Shown here: positions 26,051 through 33,753 of the stretch, one piece after another
Numbering within the stretch: the first letter of the stretch is position 1
Layout of the letters: each line of letters starts with the position of its first letter
Source of the DNA: Nocardia testacea NBRC 100365
GTDB lineage: Bacteria > Actinomycetota > Actinomycetes > Mycobacteriales > Mycobacteriaceae
Reading direction: 5' to 3'
Assembly: GCF_000308775.1 (NCBI RefSeq)
Contig: NZ_BAGJ01000088.1
Location: forward strand, 62,001 to 126,000
Length of the DNA stretch: 64,000 nt
The notes under the pieces: generated by a model
What the model was told of the DNA's origin: nothing
Seen by the model: only the letters and a program-made list of their open reading frames with translations
The model's database searches: none
Made by a program: the position numbers and the translations under genes

Positions 26051-27334
26051 ATGTCGACTCCACCATCGATCTCCTATCCGCGAACCGATCACCTCGGCTC
26101 GTGCCCGATCGCCCACACCGCCCCCGACGCTTCGACGGAGGCGCGAGTGCCCCTCCACACCCCGGAATTCGCCGCCGACCCGCACCGGATCTACCACGAA
26201 ATGCGCACGGAATTCGGTGACCTCGCACCGATCGAACTCGCCCCGGGCGTACCGGCAACCCTGGTACTCGGCTATCACACCGCGGTGCGGATCCTGCACG
26301 ACACCGAGCATTTCCCCACCGACCCCCGCACCTGGCAGGCCACCGTGCCCCCGGATTCACCGGTACTGCCGATGATGCGCTGGCACCCCGCCGCCCGCTA
26401 CAGCACCGGACCCGACCATCAGCGCTACCGGCAGGCGTCGAAGGACAGTATCGCCGCCGTCGACGGCCATGCCATGCACGCGGTCGTCGAAGAACTCGCG
26501 GCCCCGCTGATCAACGGATTCTGCGAGACCGGCACCGCCGAACTGGTGGGAGACTACGCCCGCCCCCTCATCGTCGCCGTCCTCAACCGGATCACCGGCT
26601 GCCCACCCGACATAGGGGCGCGGATCACCGCCGGGACGGCCGCGCGCTTCGACGCCGTCGCGGGAATGGGGCCGCTGCGGACCGCGCTGACCGAACTGAT
26701 CCGGCTCAAACGCGACCATCCGGGCGACGACGCCACCTCGCGCCTGCTCGCCCACCCGCGCCGCCTCGACGACGGGGAAGTGCTCGCCCAGTTGCTGAGT
26801 TTCTACGGAGCCGGCGGCGAAGCACAACCGAATCTGATCACCAACACCCTGCTGCTGATGATGACCGACGAGCGGTTCGGAGGCGGACTGATCGGCGGAA
26901 GTCTGTCCACCCGGGACGCGCTCGACGAGGTGCTTTTCCACGACCCGCCGATCGCGAACTTCTGCACCACCTACCCCCGCACCCCCGTTCTCGTCGGCGA
27001 CACCTGGCTCCCCGCCCATCAGCCCGTGCTGATCGGCCTCGCCGCCGCCAACACCGACCCGCGAATCACCGACGGCGACCACACCGGCAACCGATCCCAC
27101 CTGTCCTGGAGCGCGGGCCCGCACGCCTGTCCGGCCCGAACTCTGGCCTATCAGATCGTGCAGGACGCGATCGACCAGCTTCTCGACGCCGTCCCCGATA
27201 TGGCGCTCGCGATCCCGCGCGGGGAGCTGGTGTGGCGGCCCGGCCCGTTCCATCGGGCCCTGACCCGGCTGCCGGTCACCTTTCGTCCCTGCCCGGCCGT
27301 CACCCTCCCGTCGAACCACATCACCCGGGGATGA
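26051..27334 (+). CDS. Cytochrome P450 lacking canonical ExxR (CYP157-like)
   Basis: 427-residue P450. The heme Cys360 lies in LSWSAGPHACPA and the I-helix in FYGAGGEAQPN. The K-helix that normally reads ExxR is EVLF (residues 293-296) in DEVLFHDPP, followed by AAANTDPR. Loss of the Arg together with this context recalls the CYP156/CYP157 P450s of Streptomyces, some of which lie in cvn conservons. Redox function may be retained, since such variants fold, but the substrate is unknown. The ATG at 26051 is preferred; a small protein overlaps its stop. No ferredoxin gene is adjacent. Confidence 0.88.
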   Translation: MSTPPSISYPRTDHLGSCPIAHTAPDASTEARVPLHTPEFAADPHRIYHEMRTEFGDLAPIELAPGVPATLVLGYHTAVRILHDTEHFPTDPRTWQATVPPDSPVLPMMRWHPAARYSTGPDHQRYRQASKDSIAAVDGHAMHAVVEELAAPLINGFCETGTAELVGDYARPLIVAVLNRITGCPPDIGARITAGTAARFDAVAGMGPLRTALTELIRLKRDHPGDDATSRLLAHPRRLDDGEVLAQLLSFYGAGGEAQPNLITNTLLLMMTDERFGGGLIGGSLSTRDALDEVLFHDPPIANFCTTYPRTPVLVGDTWLPAHQPVLIGLAAANTDPRITDGDHTGNRSHLSWSAGPHACPARTLAYQIVQDAIDQLLDAVPDMALAIPRGELVWRPGPFHRALTRLPVTFRPCPAVTLPSNHITRG

Positions 27335-27609
27335 TCGTGAACTCTTTGGCAGTACACCAACTCATCACACTCCATGCCACACGCCCCCATCCGACCGGAC
27401 CACTCGCCGATACCACCGGCCAGGGGTCGAGCAGCGACCCGATGATCATCCCCGGCCACGGCGGTGACTGCGCCGGCGATCCCACGTTCGGTTCCCTGGA
27501 CGAGGCATTGCGGGCGCGCGCAGCCCACAGCGGCCACACACCGCTGTGTCATCGGTACCTGGGAGCGATCGCCTACCTCGGCGGACTCCACGACGACAGC
27601 TATGAATAG
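27331..27609 (+). CDS. Small protein translationally coupled to the P450
   Basis: 92 residues, start ATG at 27331 inside an ATGA overlap with the P450 stop (alternative GTG at 27337). Sequence features: NSLAVHQLITLHATRPHPTG at the start, a His/Gly-rich middle, and AIAYLGGLHDD near the end; no Cys cluster for a ferredoxin and no membrane segment. I do not recognise it. The coupling and codon use support a real gene that works with the P450, perhaps as a partner or chaperone (inference). Confidence 0.65.
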   Translation: MIVNSLAVHQLITLHATRPHPTGPLADTTGQGSSSDPMIIPGHGGDCAGDPTFGSLDEALRARAAHSGHTPLCHRYLGAIAYLGGLHDDSYE

Positions 27610-27636
27610 CCCCACGGGCTCGTGAAGGTCCGTGAG

Positions 27637-27768
27637 TCACTCGTCGCGGTGCGGGTTGCCTTCGTTGTCGGGAGCGTCGCGGGTACTCCGATCCTGTCCC
27701 TTCAACCATCGGAATCCGACCACCACGGCGACCAGTATCGCGATCGCGAGGATGACGAGAAGTTCCAT
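27637..27768 (-). CDS. 43-residue single-pass membrane protein
   Basis: A short frame encoding an N-terminal hydrophobic helix (residues 2-18, LLVILAIAILVAVVVGF) followed by a charged tail with many Asp, Arg and Asn. Composition is that of a genuine small membrane protein, with the positive charges just after the helix placing the tail in the cytoplasm. It lies 57 bases downstream of the decarboxylase gene on the same strand and could be co-transcribed. The ribosome site is weak. Confidence 0.6.
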   Translation of the reverse strand: MELLVILAIAILVAVVVGFRWLKGQDRSTRDAPDNEGNPHRDE

Positions 27769-27825
27769 ACCCGCGCGCTTACCCGGGTCCCGCGCCTTCA
27801 ACCACCGCGCCGTCGTGGCCCGCGG

Positions 27826-29285
27826 TCACGCCACGACGCGGATCATCTTCATCTCGGGATCGGTGGCATCGGGAATGTTGAGCCCGATCTCGTGACCGGT
27901 GCGCAGATAGTCCAGCACTCCCTGGTCGAGGCGTTCGCCCGGAACCACCACGGGGATACCGGGCGGATAGGGCGTGAGCTGCTCGGCCGCGACCCGGCCC
28001 GCGGCCTCCGCCACGGGCACCATTTCGGTGTTGCCGAAGAACGCGTCGCGGGGCAGGATCGCGGTGTCCAGTTGCAGTTCCTGTGGCGTGGGCAGGTAGA
28101 TCTCGTGCGGGGAATGCGCGTCGGTCAGCTGTGCCCGCCAATCGCCGATGGCCTCGATCAGCATATCGGCCGTCCGGTCGTCGTCGGCGTAGGACATGGT
28201 CGCGAGGGTCCGCCGGTGATCGCTCATCCCCATATCGATGAGCCGGTTCCGGCGCAGCCAGTCCTCCGCGTCGTATCCGGTGGCGCCGGTCCCGGAGACA
28301 TCAGCAGCACCTGGAGTCGATCCAGGTCGTGAGAGGCCTCCGCGCCGAGCAGTTCGTCCTCCATCACCTGGATACCGGGGATACCGTTCAACTCGGTCCG
28401 GGTGCGGCGCGCGGTGCGCAGCGCGGCATCCAGCAGATCGTGTCCCCGCTCGACCATCTGGCGGCGCCAGCCGTCCAGTGCCGAATAGATCAGCACATTC
28501 GGGCTCGTCGTCATGAGCAGATCGACGCAGTGGCGCAAGCGGACCGGATCCACCAGGTCGCCCTGGACGTGGAACACCGAGCTCTGCTCGAAGCCGGCAC
28601 CCATCTTGTGCACGCTCACCACACAGATATCGGCGCCCACATCCATCGCCCAGGTCGGCAGGTCGGGGTGGAACGGCAGATGCGCGCCCCAGGCTTCGTC
28701 CACGATGAGCGGTTTGCCGCGTTCGTGGCACACCCGGGCGATTCCCGCGATATCGGCGCAGGTCCCGTACGGGCTGGGGCTCACAATGAGCGCTCCCGCG
28801 GCCTCGGGGTATTTCTCCCACGCCTGACGGACCTGCTCCGGTGACGGCGGATGGGACAGATGGCGCTCGGCATCCCAGCGCGGAGTGATCCAGCGCGGCA
28901 GCACACCCGAGAAGATCAGACCGGCGACGATCGATTTGTGGCTGTCGCGGGCCACCAGCAAACCGTTCTCGTTACCGCCCGCGACAGCCATCATGGCCGC
29001 CTTCACCGACAGCGAGCTGCCGCAGGTGGCGAAGAAGGTCTGGTCGGCGCCCACCGCGTCGGCCATCAGCTCCTCGGCCCGGGCCAGGTAGCCGCCGCGG
29101 GACAGGCGGTCGTCGATACCGGGCGCGGCCAGCACATCGGCGCGGAACGCGTCCGCGCCGATGATCGCTGCCACCCGTTCGTCCACACCGCGGCTCTGAC
29201 GGTGACCGGGCGGAGTGAAGCCGTACCGGTCCAGCCGCTGGTACTCGCCGAGCGCGTCGAGCAGCGGGGCGCGGGAGTGGTCCAT
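27826..29285 (-). pseudogene. Orn/Lys/Arg decarboxylase, single-base frameshift
   Basis: PLP-dependent fold-type I decarboxylase of about 485 residues when two frames are joined. The upstream frame holds FTPPGHRQSRG, HKSIVAGLI, IVDEAWGAHLPF and the PLP Lys in SVHKMGAGFEQSS; it breaks after LDRLQVLL. The other frame continues DVSGTGATGYDAEDWLR to TPYPPGIPVVVPGE and the end. One missing G near 28302 explains the break. Products in the family are cadaverine, putrescine or agmatine. Start taken at 29285 (MDHSRAP); a GTG at 29312 is possible. Inactive if the frameshift is real; a sequence error is equally possible. Confidence 0.82.
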
Positions 29286-29292
29286 GCGGCGG

Positions 29293-29622
29293 TCAGTGGC
29301 CACGTGGCTCACGCAGGGTCGCGCCTTCCTTCATCTTGATCCGCCGATGCTCGGCGACCACGATCAGCCCGCCGGCGATCAGGCAGATCACGCCGACGAT
29401 CCCGGCGATCACCGCCCACCCGGCGAAGCCGTAACCGGCGGCGGTGAGGGTCAGCGCCACCAGGACGATGCCGACCGCGCCGAGGATGATGCCGGGCCAG
29501 TTGCGCCGGTCTTCGATGGTTTCTCCGGCGTGCGAACGCGTCGTCCGTGCGTCGTCGGGGAAACGATGCTCACTCACTGGGTGACTCTTGTTCGGATCGT
29601 TGTGTCCGGCGACCATGGTCAT
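29293..29622 (-). CDS. Small membrane protein with two helices
   Basis: 109 residues. A hydrophilic N-terminus (1-42, His/Asp/Arg-rich) precedes two hydrophobic helices at about 44-64 and 67-88, and a short basic tail. Topology predicts both ends in the cytoplasm. Function unknown. The ATG at 29622 overlaps the stop of the proline-rich gene as ATGA, which supports this start over the Met two codons later, although GGAAGG is better spaced to the second. Lies directly upstream of the decarboxylase. Confidence 0.75.
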   Translation of the reverse strand: MTMVAGHNDPNKSHPVSEHRFPDDARTTRSHAGETIEDRRNWPGIILGAVGIVLVALTLTAAGYGFAGWAVIAGIVGVICLIAGGLIVVAEHRRIKMKEGATLREPRGH

Positions 29623-30026
29623 GTCCTTCCTGTCGAGCCTGCGACCAGGGACGTTGCGTCGAATACCCGCTCGGCGGCGGTTGAATCACCGGTATGGGAC
29701 CGGTCCTGCCCGATTCGCCCGGCCGGGAAAGGGGGCGGTGGGACGGGGTGGCCGGGGTCCGGGAGGGGCGGGCGATCCGGGGCCGGTCCCGGGACGGGCC
29801 CGGGTGCGGGCGGTACCGGCTCCGGCGATGGTCCCGGGACGGGCGGTTGCGGCTCCGGCGATGGACCCGGGACGGGCGGTTGCGGCCCCGGTGTGGGGTC
29901 CGGAACCGGCGGTTGTGGTTCTCGGGGCCGGGGTTCTGGCGGGGGAGTGGGCAGCGGGGGCGTGGGCTCGGGATCCGTCGCCGGATGCGGTTCCGGAAAA
30001 GGACGCTGTGGGTCGATGGCGCGCAT
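29619..30026 (-). CDS. Proline-rich repeat protein
   Basis: 135 residues, about half of them Pro. Residues 10-95 are made of PxP and PEP steps, including an 11-residue repeat (PQPPVPGPSPE) at about 38-81. There is no signal peptide or membrane helix; the C-terminal 40 residues are mixed. The chain is expected to be extended or disordered. The ATG at 30026 has AGGAG 13 bases before it and the stop couples to the membrane protein gene. It could be a cell-envelope-associated partner of that protein, but export is not evident. Confidence 0.55.
   Translation of the reverse strand: MRAIDPQRPFPEPHPATDPEPTPPLPTPPPEPRPREPQPPVPDPTPGPQPPVPGPSPEPQPPVPGPSPEPVPPAPGPVPGPAPDRPPLPDPGHPVPPPPFPAGRIGQDRSHTGDSTAAERVFDATSLVAGSTGRT
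29784..29915. repeat. 33-bp tandem repeat inside the proline-rich gene
   Basis: Three to four decaying copies of a 33-base unit; CCCGGGAC and its variants recur at 29833, 29866 and 29899 at exact 33-base steps. The repeat encodes the 11-residue Pro-rich unit, so copy-number change would keep the frame. Confidence 0.7.
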
Positions 30027-30430
30027 GGTGATCGTGCTCCTGTCGCGGGTACTGGGGCCGGTGGCGCGAGGCGGTATCCGGCCGCTGCCCCGCCGGTACC
30101 CGCCGGGGGCCGGGCGAATCAGCCGGCGGATGGCGACCCGGCGTCGCCCCATGCCGGCCGGGTTCCGTGATCCGCCTCGATATGCCCGGTACGCAGAACC
30201 AGCGCGACGATGCACGCGGTGATCCGAATATCCGGCGTTGCAGGCAGCGCAGGCCGGGCCGGTGAGCGGAGTTCGGGTACTGGTGCGCTGCGGTGACCGG
30301 TGCGCCGACGGGTCTCGGTGGGCGTGGTGCCAGGTGCGCGGGGTCCGGGCAACGGCCGACTCCGTGACCGGGACGGTGACCTATGCTGCGAAGGCACCGC
30401 CCGAGTACCGATCCGCCCCGAAAGGTCTCC
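30027..30430. other. Intergenic region, no gene seen
   Basis: 404 bases between the divergent proline-rich gene and the PPOX gene. Both promoters must be here. A TATGCT at about 30381 could be a -10 box for the rightward gene, but no matching -35 is evident. No repeat or RNA gene was recognised. Confidence 0.35.
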
Positions 30431-30898
30431 ATGCCGCGTATCGCGACCTCCACCATCGTCGACAAGGCCGACCTGCTGGCCTTCCTCGGTTCGCGCCATC
30501 ACGGCGTGCTGGTCACCACCCGCGCCGACGGCCGTCCGCAGATGTCACCGGTGACCTGCGGGCTGGATTCGCAGGGCCGGATCGTCGTCTCCACCTATCC
30601 GAGCCGGGCCAAGACCCGCAATATCCGCCGCGCACCGCAGGTGTCGATCTGCGTCCTCTCCGACGAGTTCGACGACGCCTATGTGCAGGTGGACGGCCGG
30701 GCCGAGATACTCGACATGCCCGAGGCGCTCGACGGTCTGGTCGACTACTACCGCGGTATCGCCGGGGAGCATCCGGACTGGGACGAATACCGGGCCGCCA
30801 TGGCGCGCCAGGGCAAATCGCTCATCCGCATCGATATCGAGCGCTGGGGGCCCATCGCCACGGGCGGTTTCCCGCCGGAGGCCGCGACCGCCGGCTGA
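30431..30898 (+). CDS. PPOX-class F420-dependent oxidoreductase
   Basis: 155-residue split-beta-barrel flavin/deazaflavin protein. HHGVLVTTRADGRPQMSPVT is the conserved first strand pair, followed by RAKTRNIRRAPQVSICVL and the late ERWGPIATGG. Close relatives in mycobacteria and nocardiae bind F420 and reduce small molecules; FMN binding is the alternative. The ATG at 30431 follows AAAGG. Monocistronic; a hairpin follows the stop. Confidence 0.87.
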   Translation: MPRIATSTIVDKADLLAFLGSRHHGVLVTTRADGRPQMSPVTCGLDSQGRIVVSTYPSRAKTRNIRRAPQVSICVLSDEFDDAYVQVDGRAEILDMPEALDGLVDYYRGIAGEHPDWDEYRAAMARQGKSLIRIDIERWGPIATGGFPPEAATAG

Positions 30899-30913
30899 TC
30901 CGATGTCCGCGAC

Positions 30914-30937
30914 GGTCCGCGGCCGCCCCCGCGGACC
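30914..30937. terminator. Hairpin between convergent genes
   Basis: GGTCCGCGG and CCGCGGACC form a 9-bp stem with a 6-base loop, 15 bases after the PPOX stop and 30 bases before the glycerate kinase stop. It probably terminates both transcripts. Confidence 0.6.
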
Positions 30938-30967
30938 TCGCGGCCGGCTCTGTGTTCGCCCGGATGG

Positions 30968-31933
30968 TCAGGGTGCGGCGGTGCCGATCCGCCGCCCCGC
31001 CGCCCGCATGGCCTCGGTATCGGAGGCCACGATGACCTCCGCGAAACGGGACCGGTAGTCACCCAAGTCTTCACCGACGGAGCCCACCACCGCGTACACC
31101 GGGGTGGTGCCGGCCCGGTCGAGAATCGCCGAAATGATCTTGCCGGCCCTGGTCTGCCCGTCGAGCCGCCCTTCGCCGACCACGATGGTGCTCGCCTGCG
31201 CGGCAAGGGCGTCGAACCCCGCGCTGTCGAGCACGTACTCCGCACCCGAACGCAATTCGGCCCCGTACTGTGCCCACATGCCGCCGGAGAACCCCCCGGC
31301 GGCGCCGGTCGCGTCGACCCCGGACGGATCGCGGGGCAGGGTGCGCGCGGTATCGGCGAGCCGCCGGGTCAGCAATTCGACGGTGGCCGGGTCGGCGCCC
31401 TTCTGCGGTCCGAACACCCGGGCGGCGTCCACATAGCGGGTGGTGACATCGGTGAGCACGGTGATCGAGGCCCCGCCGAGACCGCCGGCGTCCTCGATGG
31501 CCGCGATCGCTCCCATACCCCCGTCGGTGGTGGCCGATCCGCCCGCGGTGACCACGATCCGCCAGGCCCCGCGCCGCACCGCCGCCGCGATGAGCATGCC
31601 GGTGCCGTAGGTGTTCGCGGCGACCGGATCCCGCGGCCCGCTGTGCGCGGTGGTGACACCGCTGGCCGCGGCGAGCTCGATCACCGCGACACCGTCGTCG
31701 GACAGTCCGAAGGTGGCCTCACCGGGGACACCCCACGGATTGCGGGCCGCGACCGTCACCGGGTGGAGTCCCAGCGGCCCGGTGAGTGCGGCGAGGGTGC
31801 CCTCACCGCCGTCGGCGACCGGCAGGCGCACCGCGGTCGCGCCTGCTTCCTCGGCGCCCTCGGCGATGGCGTCGGCCACCTCGGCGGCGGTGTAGGTGCC
31901 TTTGAAACTATCGGGACAGACCAGAATCGTCAC
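30968..31933 (-). CDS. Glycerate kinase
   Basis: 321-residue GlxK-type kinase phosphorylating D-glycerate (2-phosphoglycerate is the usual product) with ATP. CPDSFKGTYTAAEVA at the N-terminus, VADGGEGTLAALT, AGGSATTDGGMGA and VVGEGRLDGQT are the family motifs. The GTG at 31933 gives the standard start; the frame reads much further upstream without similarity. It feeds glycerate from tartrate, glycolate or sugar-acid routes into glycolysis, so a link to the tartrate-dehydrogenase-like gene 760 bases away is plausible. Confidence 0.92.
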   Translation of the reverse strand: MTILVCPDSFKGTYTAAEVADAIAEGAEEAGATAVRLPVADGGEGTLAALTGPLGLHPVTVAARNPWGVPGEATFGLSDDGVAVIELAAASGVTTAHSGPRDPVAANTYGTGMLIAAAVRRGAWRIVVTAGGSATTDGGMGAIAAIEDAGGLGGASITVLTDVTTRYVDAARVFGPQKGADPATVELLTRRLADTARTLPRDPSGVDATGAAGGFSGGMWAQYGAELRSGAEYVLDSAGFDALAAQASTIVVGEGRLDGQTRAGKIISAILDRAGTTPVYAVVGSVGEDLGDYRSRFAEVIVASDTEAMRAAGRRIGTAAP

Positions 31934-32268
31934 GCCGCGCGCCCGCCCATCGCCACGGACCACCTCCGCGCCCCTTCGGGCCGCGCCGGATCGGCAACGG
32001 GATTCCCGAAGACCTGCGGGAACCTGCGGGTCCGCTTCACTCCACCCGAACCTCCCGGCGGACGGCACCGGACCCCGCGGGTTTCCGGTTGCCCGGCACC
32101 GGTTGCACCACCGGGTGGCGGCTGCCTCGTCCGACCGGTCGGCACCGTGCACACGCTCATGGCGACCGACTCTATCGGGCACCGACGGCAGGCGTCCCTC
32201 GCCCGGTCGGCGCGCGTCGTGGCCGTCGGGGACAGCGCTGTCCGCGTCGTGGGTGTCGGGGAGGCGCG
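31934..32268. other. Intergenic region, no gene seen
   Basis: 335 GC-rich bases between two minus-strand genes. Short frames exist on both strands but have no family similarity and no ribosome sites. It probably holds the glycerate kinase promoter. Confidence 0.35.
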
Positions 32269-32475
32269 TCAGGGGAAACGCATCAGCTTCCGAGCAAGGC
32301 CGAACAGACGGCTGCCGAGCTTGATGACGGGAAGCCCCAGCGGAATCAGGAGGATCGTGGCGCACAACACCGCGCCGAGAATCCACACCACGGCCGCGAG
32401 CAATCCGACCACCGCGCCGAGCACGGCCGTCACAATGCCCAACACCGAGTTGAGCAGGCCCTGTATCGCTCGCAT
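32269..32475 (-). CDS. Small hydrophobic membrane protein
   Basis: 68 residues, almost entirely hydrophobic from 8 to 54, forming two closely spaced helices, with a basic C-terminus (KLGSRLFGLARKLMRFP). The ATG at 32475 follows AGAAGGG and the MRAIQGLL start fits similar small actinobacterial membrane proteins; an upstream Met at 32601 adds an Arg-rich tail without a ribosome site. Function unknown. Confidence 0.7.
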   Translation of the reverse strand: MRAIQGLLNSVLGIVTAVLGAVVGLLAAVVWILGAVLCATILLIPLGLPVIKLGSRLFGLARKLMRFP

Positions 32476-32691
32476 GACGACCCTTCTGTTTTCTATTATG
32501 CGCCCGTTCCGCTCGAGGCGTCGTCGTCCACCCCGCTGAAAAGCTGGCCGAGTTCCGCGGAAACCTCCCCTCGCGGCCGAGCACAGCCGTGAAATGTTCA
32601 AGACAGCGCAGACCCAGGGGTAATCCGTGTCAGCGGAGGGACAAGGCAGTCCGGCCGGGCCGGCGTGGACGGCACCGGCCCGGCCGTCCGC

Positions 32692-33753
32692 TCAGGCGTG
32701 CAGCAGCGCCGAGGCCCGGTCGGCGATCTCGGTGCCGACCTCGGTGGTGGTGGCGGTGCCGCCCAGATCGGGAGTGCGTGGTCCGTCGCCGCCCAGGACA
32801 TCGGTGACCGCCCGGTCGACCGCGTCCGCCGCGACGTGCTCGCCCAGATGATCGAGCAGCATGGCGCCCGCCAGGATCTGCGCCACCGGGTTGGCGATGC
32901 CCTGCCCCGCGATATCGGGCGCGCTGCCGTGGACCGCCTCGAACATCGACGGCGCGTCCCGTGCGGGGTTGATATTGCCCGACGGCGCCAGCCCCAGCCC
33001 GCCGGTGACGGCGGCGGCGAGGTCGGAGAGGATATCGCCGAAGAGGTTGGAGCCGACGATCACATCGAGCCGGTCCGGATGCAGCACGATCTCGGCGGCC
33101 AGCGCGTCGACGTGCATCTGCCGGGTCTGCACGGCGGGATATTCCGCGGCGATCCGTTCGAAGATCTCGTCCCAGTAGGGCATGGAGTGGATGAGGCCGT
33201 TCGATTTCGTGGCCGAGCAGACGCGGCCCGCGCGTTCGGTGGCCCGGTCGAAGGCGTATCGGATGATCCGTTCGCAGCCGACCCGGGTGAAAACGGATTC
33301 CTGGAGCACGAATTCGTCTGCCCGGCCCGGATTGTGCCGGCCGCCGATCTCGGAGTACTCGCCCTCGGAGTTCTCGCGCACAATGAGCAGATCCAGATCG
33401 GCGGCGGTGCGGTCGCGCAGCGCCGAGGTGGTGCCGGGCAGCAACCGCACCGGGCGCAGGTTGACGTACTGGCCGAAGGCCCGGCGCAGCGGGATGAGCA
33501 GACCCCACAGCGAGATGTGATCGGGCACTCCGGGGAAACCGACGGCGCCGAGCAGGATCGCGTCGAATCCGGCGAGCCGCTCCGGCCCGTCGGCGGGCAT
33601 CATCGCGCCGGTGCGCAGATAGTTCTCGCAGGACCAGTCGAATTCGGTCCATTCGATGCCGGGCAGTACCCGGTCGAGAACCTTCACCGCTTCGGCGGTC
33701 ACGTCGACGCCGATACCGTCGCCCGGGATCGTCGCGATCCGATAGGAATTCAC
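32692..33753 (-). CDS. Tartrate dehydrogenase/decarboxylase-like (isocitrate/isopropylmalate dehydrogenase family)
   Basis: 353-residue beta-decarboxylating dehydrogenase. ATIPGDGIGVDVTAEAV opens the fold and GSNLFGDILSDLAAAVTGGLGLAPSGN is the metal/NAD region. LWGLLIPLRRAFGQYVNLRPVRLLPG and the absence of other leucine genes favour the TtuC/YeaU branch (tartrate or D-malate) over LeuB. Meso-tartrate would give glycerate. It overlaps gabD by ATGA and is the second gene of that operon. Substrate assignment is by family only. Confidence 0.87.
   Translation of the reverse strand: MNSYRIATIPGDGIGVDVTAEAVKVLDRVLPGIEWTEFDWSCENYLRTGAMMPADGPERLAGFDAILLGAVGFPGVPDHISLWGLLIPLRRAFGQYVNLRPVRLLPGTTSALRDRTAADLDLLIVRENSEGEYSEIGGRHNPGRADEFVLQESVFTRVGCERIIRYAFDRATERAGRVCSATKSNGLIHSMPYWDEIFERIAAEYPAVQTRQMHVDALAAEIVLHPDRLDVIVGSNLFGDILSDLAAAVTGGLGLAPSGNINPARDAPSMFEAVHGSAPDIAGQGIANPVAQILAGAMLLDHLGEHVAADAVDRAVTDVLGGDGPRTPDLGGTATTTEVGTEIADRASALLHA

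Noticed and set aside
29215..30222. Gly-rich plus-strand frame
   Set aside because: It is antisense to the proline-rich and membrane protein genes, and the Gly repeats are the complement of the Pro repeats.
31643..32539. Plus-strand frame across glycerate kinase and the intergenic gap
   Set aside because: No family similarity, no ribosome site, and antisense to supported genes.
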